A DNA stretch of 64,000 bases, taken from the NCBI RefSeq assembly GCF_007565055.1, contig NC_044554.1, positions 144,459,463 to 144,523,462 of the forward strand. The letters run 5' to 3'. The stretch is from Rhinopithecus roxellana (taxonomy: Eukaryota > Chordata > Mammalia > Primates > Cercopithecidae). The notes beneath the pieces were generated by a model. The model saw nothing but the letters and a program-made list of their open reading frames with translations. It was not told where the DNA came from and made no database searches. A program made the position numbers and the translations under genes. How positions within the stretch are numbered: the first letter of the stretch is position 1; the number at the start of each line of letters is the position of its first letter. Shown here piece after piece: positions 22,502 through 40,025 of this stretch.

Positions 22502-22789
22502 TGTTTTTAAAAGATAAACAAGTTTTGTGTTTTTGCTTGCTCTAAGGAATCTGCTGACCATTAGGAATTTCCAAAATGAAAGACAAAAATAGGAAACACA
22601 CAGTAATTGAAATGTATCTTGAAAGAAGTCAAGATGGATATAAATTCAGAGAGTGGAAGTGGAAGCAACTGAAGTAACAACATAACATGTTGCATCCTGA
22701 CCACTCTTTTAATGAGCAGGTTGAAGATTTTGGAAGATGAAATTGTTTGACGATTTGGGAACTGAGGTGAAAGAGTCATTTATCTGTTC

Positions 22790-23050
22790 ATTTTTTCACC
22801 CAAAACTATTTAAGAACCAACCATATGGCACAGAAGCACAGAAGATACAGCTATTAAACAAAGCAAGGAGATACATGGTTGGTGGTTCAGTGGAATGATG
22901 GATGGATAGATAAAGCTACTTGAGATAGGAATTAGTATTAAGGTGAAATAAAATAAGACAGTGAGATAGAAAGTGACTGATGAGGCAGTATTAGCTAGCG
23001 TAGCTAGGGTAGTTAAGTGAAAGCTTTTGAGTATGCTAAGCTGTAAAGGG
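22790..23050 (-). mobile_element. L2 LINE, antisense
   Basis: 'GAAGATACAGCTATTAAACAAAG', 'AAAATAAGACAGTGAGATAG', 'AAGTGACTGATGAGGCAG' and 'TAGCTAGGGTAG' follow the reversed L2 3' region. Confidence 0.5.
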
Positions 23051-23075
23051 TATCTTTCTAAAAAAAGAAAGTAGA

Positions 23076-23256
23076 TTTTCCTTCAACATTTAATTTGGTC
23101 TAAGTCAAGGAGAACAGAAGCACGGTTAGAATAGAGTAGGAATGGTCTGGATCTATTTCAATATTGTTACCTCTGCTTTGTGGAAAGGATGAGGAAGCAT
23201 TTAGCAGTAGGTAGGTAAGGGAACCAGAGAAAGACTGTTAGCCATGATTTTCTCTG
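23076..23256 (+). repeat. Local diverged duplicate, copy A
   Basis: The segment shares with copy B (23957-24129) the words TTGGTCTAAGTCAA, TTAGAATAGAG, GTAGGT and the terminal GATTTTCTCT. It carries one 12-bp block absent from B. By eye identity is about 75-80%. Confidence 0.8.
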
Positions 23257-23580
23257 TTTTTCATAGAAATCATGAACCGTGTGCCTCTCTTTTGTATTCA
23301 TATTATTGACTTGAAATGAAGGCTCTTTTAGAACTTGTTGCCTGTCCTTGTTCCTAAGGTTCACCTTTGTCTCTCATCTCACCTGTACTGTCAATTGTGC
23401 TAAAATTTCTTACCCAAGCGGTATGAGTCATTGCTAGTAGTTTAGTGAAGCGAACAGTTTCTCTTTCTCAGAAACCCAAAAGAAGGGGAGCAGAATATCT
23501 TCGCCAGCTGAAGTTAGAAGTCTTAGAACATTTTCTCATAAACACAATATTGCACACTTTTTAAAGGGGTATAAAATACA

Positions 23581-23640
23581 GTATTCATTACACAGGCATT
23601 TACTGTGTACCTACAACGTGCCAGGTATTTAATTCAGGTA
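23581..23640 (-). mobile_element. L2 3' end, antisense (short)
   Basis: 'CAGGCATTTACTGTGTACC' and 'ACGTGCCAGGTATT' match the reversed L2 terminus. Short, so the call is moderate. Confidence 0.45.
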
Positions 23641-23956
23641 AATCATGGGTCAAATCACACCTTTGTTAGGCGGCTGGAGAATCATAACTTCCAAACAAAA
23701 TATTTAGCATACAGAGTCTTCGCTGGGTTAGCAACTGGCTAGATTCCTGACACATTGTTACAAAAAAATAGCTGTATAAGGAAGTATTTCATGAAGGTGA
23801 CAGATCTATTTTTTTAAAAGGGAGAAACAGCTAAGAGCTATTTTTCCCCACACATTATGCTTTGGAATAGGGAACAACAGTGGATACACAGAGTAGGTTG
23901 GACAAACATTTTTGAGGGACTGACACATTATCTCACATGCTTGATACCTCATGGGG

Positions 23957-24129
23957 TTTTCCCTCAGCATTCCAGTTGGTCTAAGTCAAAGCACAATTAG
24001 AATAGAGCAGGAAGTCTTCTGGAGCTATTTTAATCTCCCCTTACTTCTGCCTTGTGGAGGGGTGGGGAAGCCTTTATCAGTGGGTAGGTGGGAGAACCAG
24101 GGGAAGACTGTCAGCTACGATTTTCTCTA
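23957..24129 (+). repeat. Local diverged duplicate, copy B
   Basis: Partner of copy A about 880 bp upstream in the same orientation. Similarity starts at TTTTCC and stops after GATTTTCTCT in both. Either an ancient local duplication or two fragments of one unnamed repeat family. Confidence 0.8.
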
Positions 24130-24242
24130 GCCTCAAGAAGACTGAGACCGAGCCAAACTTCTGGCCAGCATGCTTTGTGGATTCACAATGTAGCTTGAGA
24201 AAAATAGTTAGTAGTGACTTGTTTTCCCTCTGAGTGATTATC

Positions 24243-24285
24243 TCATTCAATCAATATTTATTGAGTACTTGAAAGCTGTGCTTTT
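24243..24285 (-). mobile_element. L2 terminus, antisense (short)
   Basis: 'ATTCAATCAATATTTATTGAG' is the reversed L2 end. It sits just before a sense L2 copy. Confidence 0.45.
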
Positions 24286-24399
24286 TAAATGAGACTGCTT
24301 GTTTATCTGTTATTGTTGTTGATTTCTTATTATAAGAATTACCAGGTATTTCCTTCTTCTGAGATATGTTAATGCTCTAGTCCAACTGGTCATCACTGG

Positions 24400-24745
24400 G
24401 GAAAATTCTTTTACAAGCCCAATGCAAATATTACCTAATGTCTGACACCGTCACTGATTCCCCTTCACCTCTGTAATATTAATACTTCTCTAATTACGTG
24501 TATTTTTTTCTCTTTCTCTCTTCTCTCTCGATCCTCATAGTCCTTTTATTCCTCTCTTTAGAACATTTCCATTTTCTGTCTTATACTGTGACTATTTATG
24601 TATGTGTGTCCCCATCCCCCCAATTAGTTACATTATAAGCTCCAAGAGGAAAAGGATCATGTTTTACTTCTATTTTTATTCCCTACAGTACCTAGCATAT
24701 AATTGATCCCTGAGACTATTTTTAGATGAATGAATGAGTGATTAA
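24400..24745 (+). mobile_element. L2 LINE 3' end, sense
   Basis: 'GACACCGTCACTGATTCCCC', 'TTACATTATAAGCTCCAAGAGG', 'CCCTACAGTACCTAGCATATA' and 'GATGAATGAATGAG' follow the sense L2 3' end, including the terminal TGAATGAATG. Confidence 0.7.
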
Positions 24746-26200
24746 AGAGTACAGTGTTATTGCACAATGTGCTTTTTATAAATTTGGTATTTTTAAAAAA
24801 TGATTTCTTCTTTTATGAAGAAAATTACTCTTCTGTTTCTTTGTAGATTTGAAAAATGTAGACATTTTTGAGGAGTTAGTCTTTTGCCCCCAAAATAAAA
24901 TTATTCATTATAGAATGTAAGCAGCAATGACCTCCAATGCTTTAACAATGTGTATATGACCCTTTAAATGCTTCAGTTATTCTTAACAAAGGGAATTTGG
25001 GAATATTCTTATTTGATTTGATTTTTCAATGAATAATGAATGCCAATAGAAATTTCCTGGGATATGTGTCTGCATTCAAAATGTGAAATGTGAAATAGCT
25101 AATTTAAGACTGCCTGAATATAAATGCATACTTTTTTTAATCCAAGAGAAGAATAAATTTGGTTGTGAAAATGATTACAGGTGTACTTTTATGTTATTCA
25201 AATACCACTTTGCATTTAATACTGTTTTTCCCTTCTCCTATATTTTTATGTAGAGACAATTTTCTTAAAGGGCAAAATAGGTGGATTTTTCTGTTAATAA
25301 TAATATCAATTGGAAATAATTTAGCCCCATGATTGCTATGTAGCTCATCTACATTTATTCTGGCATTATTTAATTAGCTATATTATTTGACAGGGGGGCA
25401 AGGAAAGATGATTTTTGATGAACAATGTAATCAAAATCTCAATGCCAAGGGTATCAGTAATTTGAAAAATTATCTAAAGTAAAATGTCAGAACAAGGAGT
25501 TAACATAGTGAGATATTAAGGAAATACAGATGGAATGGGTGAATCAATCTCTATATACAACTCTTGTAAGAAGAATGAGAAAATTATCTTTATGTGTATG
25601 TGGGAAAGGAATGGTATAGGGAATAGGATGTAAATCTTTCAAGGTAGTCTTTTTGCTCTTTTTTATCCTTAAAACAGCATAAGTTAGGATAAGGGCATTA
25701 AGACTTAGAAAATTAATTGAGTTTGTTGATAATATACGTGTGGGCCAAGAAAGGAGTTAGATAATAAAACCAAATTTTACAGCATAGGTGTTGAACACAG
25801 TGTAGTATATCATGGTGAGCAAATGTATGCCAGTGTCCTTTTAGTGAATTTGCAAAGGCTGCCAATTAGGCTTTCTTATCATTGTTCATTTGTTTGGCGA
25901 AAGATCAACATAAAAATGTTAGAAAAAATTATCTGAATATCCACTTAACCTAACTTTTATATTGTAAGAAGGAAAACAACCCTCAAAAAACTGATACCCC
26001 TATTACCCCTAGTCTCTCACTCTTTATTATCCCAATAATTAAATGGACATTCTTCCACATCCTTGATCTGGAAAAATCAATATCTCTTTTTCTTTCTTTA
26101 CTTTTACTTTCCAGCACATAGTTTCAAATCTGAATATAGATATAACTCTGTTAGAAACCTCTATCTCAGTTCAGTCTCAGATGACTAGAAACCAAACTAA
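24746..26200. other. HDAC9: HDAC9 intron, nothing recognised
   Basis: AT-rich DNA. No gene or confident repeat is seen. Confidence 0.5.
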
Positions 26201-26203
26201 ATT

Positions 26204-26366
26204 GCCAGGTATAGACTCATGCCTTTAATTCCAGCACTTTGGGAGACTGTGGTGGGAGGATCACTTGAACCAGGAAATCAAGGCTTCAGTGAGCCGACAT
26301 CACTCCATTGCACTCCAGCCTGGGCAGCCGAGTAAGACTCTGTCTCAAAAAAATAAATGAAAGAAA
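26204..26366 (+). mobile_element. Alu monomer (FRAM-like or internally deleted Alu)
   Basis: The start resembles the Alu 5' end (GCCAGGTATAGACTCATGCC), but after the GATCACTTGAACC box it continues with the right-arm end (TCAGTGAGCCGACATCACTCC, GCACTCCAGCCTGGGC). Only one monomer length (about 150 bp) plus a short A-rich tail is present. Confidence 0.8.
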
Positions 26367-26509
26367 AGACAATATATTAAATTGTTTAGTAGGCATGGGA
26401 GACAGCATCTTTCTATTTGATTATCTACTGCCCAGTCAACTTCCTTGGGCACTCAACCAACATGTAACAGAGATTATCTTTATGCTTCACCAGTCATGTA
26501 TATGAGACC

Positions 26510-26680
26510 CATTTTCTCCACACCCTTGCCGATATTGGATATTGTCAGACTGTACATATTTTTGCCAATCTTAAAGATGAAAATGGTAGAGAATTACTGT
26601 TTTCTATGAATTTTTCTGACTACTGTTGGATTTGAGTGGTTGTCATACGCTATTGGCCGTATGCGTTTTCTTTCATGGAG
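26510..26680 (-). mobile_element. L1 ORF2 fragment, antisense
   Basis: 'CCATTTTCTCCACACCCTTG' begins a segment resembling the reverse complement of the L1 region that encodes the ORF2 C-terminal part. Confidence 0.5.
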
Positions 26681-26689
26681 AGATAATAC

Positions 26690-28070
26690 CAGGAATGCAA
26701 GATTGGTTAAAGGGAAAAAGTCTATCAGTGAATGTTGCCCTGTTAATAACGAATTAAGAAAAAAAAAGATATTCTCATCAGATGTGGAAAAGCGTGCAAT
26801 AAAATTCAGCATACTTCTAGCATAGAAACTCTTATTAAACTAAAAAATAGAAGAGGGAAATAAGTGTTATCGACCAAAACCCATTTACCCTATCTGAAAC
26901 TTTATATTTAATGGTAATATTAAAAGACATTCTCTTTAGTGTCAGGAATTGTCTTTGGATTTCCTAGTCAATGTTTCAAGACATGAACATTCAATAAGAT
27001 GTATTAGAAATTAAAAGGAAAAGAAAGTAATTGAAATAATAAAGAGTTCACTTATATTGCTCAGTACAAAGTCAGTAAAAAATAAAACATTGAAAGGATT
27101 ATTTTATATAAAAAACAACCAAACACAAAATGTAATAGTGATAGCATTTTCATGGCAAATGAAACTTTTATGGAAAAATTAATAAAATTATTGAAGGACA
27201 TATAAGAAAACTTGATCAAATTTGAGTGATGCTGTGTTCATGAATAGGAAGAGTACATCTTTAAAAAGTTATTTATTCCCAAATTAATATATGTATCTCT
27301 TTGTTTTTAAAAGTTTTTTTAAAAAGATACTTGATGAATAGTATTAAATCAGATGTACTAAGTGATGTATAACAAGAAGTAAATCATATTTCCACCTCAG
27401 CTCTACTAACCATTCAATTTCCTGCCTCGTACATAGTCTGCTATACATCGCTTCTATACATTATAGGGTTATTATATTTCAGCACAATGTTGATTAAAAT
27501 CCTGACAGGATCTATGGGCGAACATGGCATACTGATTCTAAAATTCAAATGTACAAGTAAGTGTGCACAAATGGCAGTTTTGTAAAGCAACAAATGGAGA
27601 AAAGAAGGCTAGATGTCAAGTCATACAAAGCTGTATTAAATAATGATTATTTGGTTTGGACGGGACATGCTCACATAGATATCAAGGAATAGAATACAGC
27701 GTTATTTTTGGTAGCTTTGTATATGACAGAGTTTGCATCACAAATCAATGGAAAGAGGACAAACTTTTAGTTAAATAGCTTGGGAATAATTAATATATTC
27801 AGTTTTTAAACTCATGGCCCAATGATTTTGTACTCAAATATCTATTTTTGTAATACTGTTGTTATCTAATTATGCAGGTTACGATTTAAATTTCTGCAAT
27901 GCTGAAGTATTGTATAATGCATGTAGGATCTTGCATTGTATAGAGGGACAGGAAGGAATTTTATGAAGATATGGCAGGGACTTTAGTAAAGTGGTTCTAA
28001 ACTAGGTGAGAGAAGTACACAATGTTTATCTAGCTCAATTCTCAAAAAATAACTTGAGACCAAATAAAGG
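26690..28070 (+). mobile_element. Old L1M ORF2 fragment
   Basis: 'CCAGGAATGCAAGATTGGTT', 'GCAATAAAATTCAGCATACTTC', 'TTGATTAAAATCCTGACAGG' and 'AAACTAGGTGAGAGAAG' appear in the order of L1 ORF2. Many stops and gaps break the frame. No coding capacity remains. Confidence 0.6.
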
Positions 28071-28079
28071 ATTCAGATC

Positions 28080-28370
28080 TAAGAGTCTGATAGAGTGAAA
28101 TAGAGAGGTGATAATTCAATCAAGGAGGAAAGGTAGATAACTGTGTCCTAAAGCTTCACCAAGTTAGTCACTGAATAGTACCTTAAAAGACCAATGAAGA
28201 AGTGACTTTTAAGCTGATGCCTGAGTGACTAGAAGAGCTCAGCCATGCAAAGATCAAAAGACAGCAATTCCAGGCAGGGGGAACAGCCAGTGCAAAGGCC
28301 CTTGAGGCCATTATGTATTTGACTGTTCTCAGAATGAAGGCCACTGTGGCTACATCACTTTCAACACAAC
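28080..28370 (-). mobile_element. L2 LINE, antisense
   Basis: 'AAGTGACTTTTAAGCTGATGCC', 'AGCAATTCCAGGCAGGGGG' and 'CAGCCAGTGCAAAGGCCC' are hallmarks of reversed L2. The minus-strand frame here is repeat-derived. Confidence 0.8.
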
Positions 28371-29369
28371 AGAGAGGATTTTCAGGAGGTTTAGCCAAAT
28401 CTGCCACTGTCTATGTGAAGGCAGGTAATCTAGCTATCTTCTCTGGCATCTGTAAGCCAGGATAGGTTGCCTAGATTACCGTTAGGTCCCTGCCATCCTT
28501 AAATATTTTAGGGATTTGACTTTTTAATTCCCTAAAACAGATCGTATCACAACACTGTGTCTTTCTTGAACCTCCAAAATAATTTTGATTTAGTGGGCAA
28601 ATAACCCAAGTAATTTGTTTGATACTCCTAGTTTATAATCCTACAGATTTTAGGTTTAGAAACCCATTCACTTCTAGCTTATTTAAACGTTATTGCTTAT
28701 TTTGAAGCTTATGCTGTGTCTGACTTTGGCTTAGAATGTATTGCCTTTTCACAAAAGTGTTGTGGTCTGTTATAGACCGGTTTACAAAGAACTATTCACT
28801 AATTGTTATGACTTATCTAGCTTAGTTTGATACCTCAGAACAATCCAAATCAGTCTCTTTTTTTCTCTGGTATGTGTGTTGTATGTGTATATGCATATAT
28901 AATGCATGTATTACAACTATAATTGAACTATTATATGTTTCTCTGTAGCAAGAGTTTTGTCATTCTTCTAATAGAAATAGAAAGAAATAGAAGGAAAATT
29001 TGACTATATACTAAATTTCTTGTAGCTTAGAACTATTTATTACCATTTTAGTAATGAAGATTATTTGATTGTTTATCAGAAATATAAAGTTTTATCATTA
29101 GTATTCATGTTTTTCTTTCAATCGCTTTGCCCAGTGACTGCATTTGAATTTCCTAGGTCAATTTAAAATTGTATTTCACTTTTAAAAATTCGGACTTATT
29201 TTGGGCTAAAATATAACAGAAATTCCAGTTTATCTCAATAACAGAAATTATTGTAGAGCAGAAACTTCAGTTAAATATTAACACTTAATATAATTAATTG
29301 CTGCAGGTCAGCTGCTTAATAAGTAAATAATTATTTCCAGCTATCTTTTTTTCCCAGTTTATTTTAATC
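28371..29369. other. HDAC9: HDAC9 intron, nothing recognised
   Basis: AT-rich, no confident feature. Confidence 0.5.
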
Positions 29370-29383
29370 AAAATAATTTTCTT

Positions 29384-29868
<485 letters not shown>

Positions 29869-29869
29869 T

Positions 29870-30624
29870 CATTAAACTAGTGTTTTGGAATAAGTAGTCC
29901 TTAGGAATTTTTATTCATAACTTTTTCTAAATTCCAGTTTATAGTCATATGGTTAAAATTTTAAAAACAGAAAGAGAGATTATATTGGTTATTGGTTCTA
30001 AAGTCATATTTTATTGGGTTTTACACCTACTATGGGTGATATTTAAATGATGCCAAAGCTACATGTTGCAATCAAGATAACAAGAGTATTTTTTCCTTCT
30101 TTCTCATTCCAATCTTTTGAAATGTAATGCATGGAAATTTTTCTTTCATATGTTAAGTGTATCTCATTGCTGAATATAGTGTGCCTCACTGAAGTATTCA
30201 CTTCTTTGCCAAAAACACATCAGTCATTCACAAATATTCAGTATTCTGAGAATGAAATTTTTTTTTAGCTACTTGGGTAGTTGGTGAAAGCCAGTTTGCA
30301 AAGATTTCTAACTCCTACAGCGTAAGACACATTATGTGGAATCCAGGGCTAAGTAGCAGCTCCCAAAACATGAGGTAGAGTTCTAGATACATTGGACCCC
30401 CAGGCTACAGTATCCTGGACCAAGATTTGTAGCCAGTTAACAGAATGGCAGTAAGCAGTCTTCTATTTTGTCGATGAGATCAAAGAGCATTGTAATTTTG
30501 GAGAACAAAGTGGGTTGCATCCCTGAACACATTCATTAACATTTAAAGAAAATAGATATGAAATAAAAATACAATCCCTGAGTTAATTAAAACATGGAGT
30601 TTCAAATAAGCAAACCTAAGGCTT
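29870..30624. other. HDAC9: HDAC9 intron, nothing recognised
   Basis: No confident feature. Confidence 0.5.
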
Positions 30625-30690
30625 AGAAGATTGGTTGACATATAATAATTGCTTAATGAATATTCATGGAATAAGTGAATGAATGAATGG
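30625..30690 (+). mobile_element. L2/MIR-type 3' tail (short)
   Basis: 'GTTGACATATAATAATTGC' then 'GAATAAGTGAATGAATGAATGG' resembles the L2 sense terminus. Confidence 0.4.
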
Positions 30691-34185
<3,495 letters not shown>

Positions 34186-34189
34186 TTTA

Positions 34190-34860
34190 TTACATGACAG
34201 ACAAATAAAAAGTTACCATATATTAAATGCTCAAGAGGTTAATATCTATAAAGCAAAAATATAAACTGTAAATCAATAAGAAATACCAGTAACTCAGTGG
34301 ATAAATAATCAACTATGAATAACACATTTACAAAGGAATAACCAAAAATAGGCAATAAGTGAGAAGATGATCAATCTTTGTCATGATTAACACATCAGTG
34401 AGGTGCCATTTTTGTCAACATTATGGGAGTAAAAATACATGACTAGATAATGCTTAGTGTTGATTGGGGTTTGGAGGAAAGGGGTATTGTCATATGTTAG
34501 TGGAAGAGCACACTGTTCAAATTTTGGAGCGGCATAAATTGGCAGTACTATAAAAATTAAAAATCTACACACCAGGCAGTCTAGTAATTCTACTTAATTG
34601 CTACACAGAAATACTTGCACAAATTCACAATAATTTATGTACCAGCATATTGATTAGCAGTTTTATTTATAATAATGGAAAATTGAGGGCAATCTAACTC
34701 TAAGTCAATACATAATCCATACTCTGAAATCAAGTCATTAAAGTTATTAACTAATGTCTGAATATATTAACATAGAAAGATGAGCTCAATATATTAGCGA
34801 ATGCAAAAAAATGTAGAATTGTATACCATACATATAGCATAGTAAGCTCAACTAATGATT
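34190..34860 (+). mobile_element. Old L1M 3' region
   Basis: 'GAGGTGCCATTTTTGTCAAC', 'TGTCATATGTTAGTGGAAGAG', 'TTATTTATAATAATGGAAAATTG' and 'GATGAGCTCAATATATTAG' follow the L1 ORF2 end and 3' UTR order in a very diverged form. Confidence 0.55.
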
Positions 34861-37605
34861 CATGATACTTGTTTCCATTATTTTCTTGTTGTAGTAGGAG
34901 TAGAAAAGTAGTAAAAGTATTTTAACCCAAAGAAAAAAATGCTAGCATGAAAATCATAGTTCAATACAGTACGTGTATATCAGTATGTTAATTTAATTAA
35001 TTAGCAATTAAAAGTATTAATAAGTTTACGTCAGGAATAAGATTAATTTACATGTCTGTGAGAACCTTCTTGATATACATCAACATATTAAAGTAATAAT
35101 GCTATATTTTTCTTTTCATTCTGAAGACCACCTCTTGCAGGTAACTTTTTCTATTTTATTATACTGTCCTATTCTCTTTCTTTACTTAATTGTATATCAC
35201 AACTATAGAAGAAATAGGTTACCTGTTACTTGCAGAAATGTCACTCACTATTAATATCACTTTGCAACACAGACAATTTTTCTGAATAATTAGAGGCAAC
35301 TAAGCAGGCCTAAATGGAGTTGGTTAATTAAGTTATAAAATTCTAAGGGAGTACGATGAACCATGTAGACATATGAGCTTTCTGTTCTGCTTTTTTGTCA
35401 AATGTTTCTGGCACCTGAGTTTTCTCAACTGCCCTTCTGTTGAATATGATTTTCATATTGATGTAATGAAGAGTGGTGGTCTCTGGACAAGTAAGCTCTT
35501 CATTTGTAGAATAATTATATGTCAACGCATATTTTCCAAAATAACAGTCCTACTACTCTAAGTGTCTTGGAAATAGTTACCTGACACCCAGAGAGTAAGT
35601 ACAACTAGCCTAGAGCCTTGGTCTGACACCAGGCAAGAAGGTTTATGAAAGAAGATAGCCCAGAAAGCTGGAGCCCTGCTCTGCTGTGTCGACATGTCTA
35701 GAGCTCAGAATAAAATTGAGTTTCCTGCTTTAGCCATAGCTGGGTCTTAAAATAACCTGAAGAAATTATAGTTCTGATTACATAGAAAGTGAAGGACTTA
35801 GAACATTCTCCTAATAAAGCCATGAGAATGACACAAAGCTTAGTCATCGGCAGTCCTCTAACAGGCATTTTAGAGAGAAAAATAGAGGTTTGAAATTGGA
35901 TAATTTGATTTGAAATCTTGCCTAATTATTTTAAGAATGCAGAAAACCTTTCTTTTTTGGCCAAAAAAATAATGATCTGGAATCCAATTAGGAAAGAACA
36001 GGCTTTTAAAATGTTTGATATCTCCAGTAATGGAGAAAAATCATGTCTTTAAAATTACATTCTGCTACAAACCTCATTCTTGGATGTCTTGCTTTTTGCA
36101 TTTTGAATGGACAAATTTAATGTAATTTCCTTTTGGAAACATGGCATTGGAAAAGTTAGATGAGATGTTTAATTGTATGTTGGATCCTATCTACCAGGGT
36201 ACAGATTTTTAAGAACAAAAACACTTCTTGTTTCGTTTTATTTCCCAAGGGAGATATCTCACTTAACAAGATGCCTTGCGATTTGTCACAATATAGATCA
36301 TTTACACAGAATTTGTGTCCAGTCGTCCATCTATTTGATTAGCACACCATGAATAAAATAAGCAAAATGGATAAAGCTTCTAATATTCCCAATTTAAAAA
36401 ATTGCTGTCTATTACTTTTCACCATTAATATGCTATCCCACATGGCATTTATCACCATACTGTCTCACCATGTTTATTTGTATGCTGTTGTTTTCTCAAG
36501 ATACGTTCAATTCAGATTATGTTTGACTTGCAGCCATATCAATAATATGACTAATCATAAACAACAGTCTAGGATTTCCAGTTTTTAGAAAAACGATAAT
36601 AAATTTGAAATGAACCTATATTCAGATTTACATTTTACTTAGTATTTTTTTTTAAAAAACCAATTAATATTCTGAAATGATTCCATTTATTTTTACTACA
36701 AAGTTAGCTGGACCTTTATAGCATTTTAGAGTTTTACACTAGGTTTAGATTTCACTAAGCCTTAGTACGATGTCTGGAAACAGGAGGTTGAATGAACATT
36801 TGTTGAAAGGAAAAATCAGTTATTGAAATATTGTGTCTTCTGTTATCATTCTTGAGAAATGGTGGTGAGACAACTTAGTAGAAGTGACTAACAACTACAT
36901 ATATACAGAAGACAGGATGTAAGTCTCCAAGGTAATCAAGACCAACAGGAGGATGTTAGACCAAAATTAACACCGCGAGAAATGTGTTATGCATATATTA
37001 CAGCCCACGTGTGGAAATCTGTTCATTTATAGAGAGATTGCTTCTCTGTGAATGGCTAAGTTGGCTCTGCTAAGTACAAAAAAACACTTAGGGCCATTCA
37101 GAACTAACAGCCACACACTCTGAAAGACTAAACCAAAAGATACCTGATTAGTAAGTGCTCTTTAGATGTGGGGATAGACATTTTAACAAAGAAAGGATAG
37201 GGATGGAGAGGACTGCAGGGATAAAGCTCCTGGCTGGGAAACTCTTAGGAGCCAGGGCCTCCCAACAATGTGCTAAGAGTGCAACCCTAGCTGTCTGGCC
37301 ACATTTCATTTCATTACTTATGAATTCCAGTCCAATTTCTTTCCAAGCATATGACTGGACATGACAGAGTATCTTAGCTTCTACATCATAAAGCTCATTT
37401 GTTAATAATGAAAAAAAAATGCAGTTTTTTTTTTTTTTTTTTAAGAACAAACATCCAACCAACAAACAAACCAAATATGCCTCTCTTATTTCTTGTCCTG
37501 TCTATTTTTTATTTAAGCACTCTAGGTGAGATAATTGAAATGGGGCCCATGATATGTCTTAAGAAAGAATGATAACATTCAGTGAACATTAAGTGCTATG
37601 AATTT
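34861..37605. other. HDAC9: HDAC9 intron, nothing recognised
   Basis: Low-complexity A and T runs near 37411-37442. No gene or confident repeat. Confidence 0.5.
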
Positions 37606-37614
37606 TCAATGTAT

Positions 37615-37700
37615 AATGTTTTATTTGTTTCTCCCAGGAATCCTCTTTGTAGGTGGTAAAGTCATTTAACAAGTGAGGAAACTGATCTCAAAGAGGCTGA
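37615..37700 (-). mobile_element. MIR fragment, antisense
   Basis: 'AACAAGTGAGGAAACTGATCTC' followed by 'AAAGAGGCTGAATAAC' matches the reversed MIR tail. Confidence 0.5.
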
Positions 37701-38290
37701 ATAACTTTAACAAGCATTTATGGATGTCCACTGTATTTAGGCCAAAGTAAATGATGTAGTGTCTTGCTTCCAAGAGCACATTGTCTAGAGTGGAGGAAAA
37801 AGGCAAAGTAAACATGAGAGAATAGGTGCTAAAACTAGACTTTGCAAGATCGAGAAGACCTGGGAAGCCTTTCAAAGGAAATAAATGAAGGGAAGTCCAG
37901 TGTTTTTGAAGATGGTTGGAGGACGTGATCTATAATGTTGCCATGGCCGGAGATGAAACTGTAAACCAGGCAGGAGACAGATGATTAAGGACCTTTAATT
38001 ACATGCAAAGCTAGTGACTTTGAACCTCTAAAGGATTTTAAGAAGAAGAGCTGCATGATCAGAAATACTTCTTGGAAAAGTAACTTTAGCTGCTGTGTAA
38101 AGGATGGGACACTCCTTAAAATGGATTATGTAATTATCACATAACCTTAACTAGAAGTGCCCAGCAAGGAATAGGAAGAGACTAGTAAGAGCGAACTGGA
38201 AGGACCAGAAAGAGATAAATTGGGAATTCTTGCAAAAGGTAAAGGGACAAATCCAGAAAGAGCCTGAGATTTCCACATTCATCACTGGGT
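37701..38290 (-). mobile_element. L2 LINE, antisense
   Basis: 'CAAGAGCACATTGTCTAGAG', 'GGATTTTAAGAAGAAGAGC', 'TAACTTTAGCTGCTGTGTAA' and similar words follow reversed L2. Confidence 0.65.
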
Positions 38291-38302
38291 AGACATGTTG
38301 CC

Positions 38303-38938
<636 letters not shown>

Positions 38939-38955
38939 TAGAGTAGGTAATTTTT

Positions 38956-39035
38956 ATGAAGGTAAGATTTTCAGCAAAGGATTGGAGAAGGATTGTTAAG
39001 GTGAGGAATTACACAAGAGACAGATGAGGAGATTC
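38956..39035 (-). mobile_element. L2 LINE, antisense (right of the AluY)
   Basis: 'AGCAAAGGATTGGAGAAGG' and 'TAAGGTGAGGAATTACAC' continue the interrupted L2 copy. Confidence 0.55.
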
Positions 39036-39044
39036 AAATGTAGA

Positions 39045-39112
39045 CCCCGCCCTCCCCTGCACCTCCCCACTTCCCCCTCCTCCACATCTCCCCCCCACTC
39101 CCTGCACTGTTT
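39045..39112 (-). repeat. C-rich tract, possible G-quadruplex on the minus strand
   Basis: CCCC-G-CCC-T-CCCC-(7)-CCCC occurs at 39045-39068, followed by further C5 and C7 runs. On the minus strand this satisfies the four-G-run rule with short loops. Confidence 0.6.
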
Positions 39113-40020
39113 CCCGTTGCTTGCCTTGCTATTCACCTAGACTGGCAGAATAAGTGTGGAGCTTGGTAGGTATGTGTAAAGCAAGACTGAGAGTAGGAAA
39201 ACCTTACACTATGAAAACATAGAGGGGAAAGAAGCAATTCTTCATCTGGCTGGGTTAGCGATTCTCAGGATAGATACTCAAGTATAGAAGGTATATAGAG
39301 ATTGGGCCTTATCTACACATAACTACTCATATCTACACAGATACATATATTTACATATGTAGTGAATGTGAGCATGATAATTCATGTAATTAACTGCCAT
39401 ATTTCTTGTAGGGACTGAAAGTTAACAACTTTGTATATTAATACTCTAAAAGAACTCTTAACTATAGCTTCCAACAAGAATTGCAGGGATTTTACACTCA
39501 GAATTACTACTCAGTTATAAACTTCATGTGGATTTTTGCTTTTTCTCATTTAGGGGAGTGAAATTGCTTCAGCCATCTACTTTTTGATGAGGCCTGCAGT
39601 CAGCTGTAGTTGAGAGGGGCGCTAACTCTCTGCCTTATTAGTAGTTTGTCCATGTAAAAACAATCATACAACATGTACAAAAGTTAGATTCAGGATAGCA
39701 ATATATTATGCATTGTGGCTGCAAGATATTTAAATCTAACACCAATAGCATAACATTTAAAAATGTTAATTTATTTGAAAATAAAGTTTATGTTTAGGGG
39801 CAAAGGAAGATTAAGAGGATAGGAATATATAATTTCTCATTCTTAACTCTGTCTCTCTTCTTGGGCTTGAGAGATACAGAGAGATTGAGAAACTGAATTG
39901 GAGTGAATGGATATGAGTTATATAGCACTGCCTAATCGATTATTACCTCCCCAACACCTGAGTTGAAGAATAGATGGAGAGCCTGTGTTAAAGGTTTTGG
40001 GTAGAAGATTTTGAAATAAA
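39113..40020. other. HDAC9: HDAC9 intron, nothing recognised
   Basis: No confident feature. Confidence 0.5.
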
Positions 40021-40025
40021 ACTTA

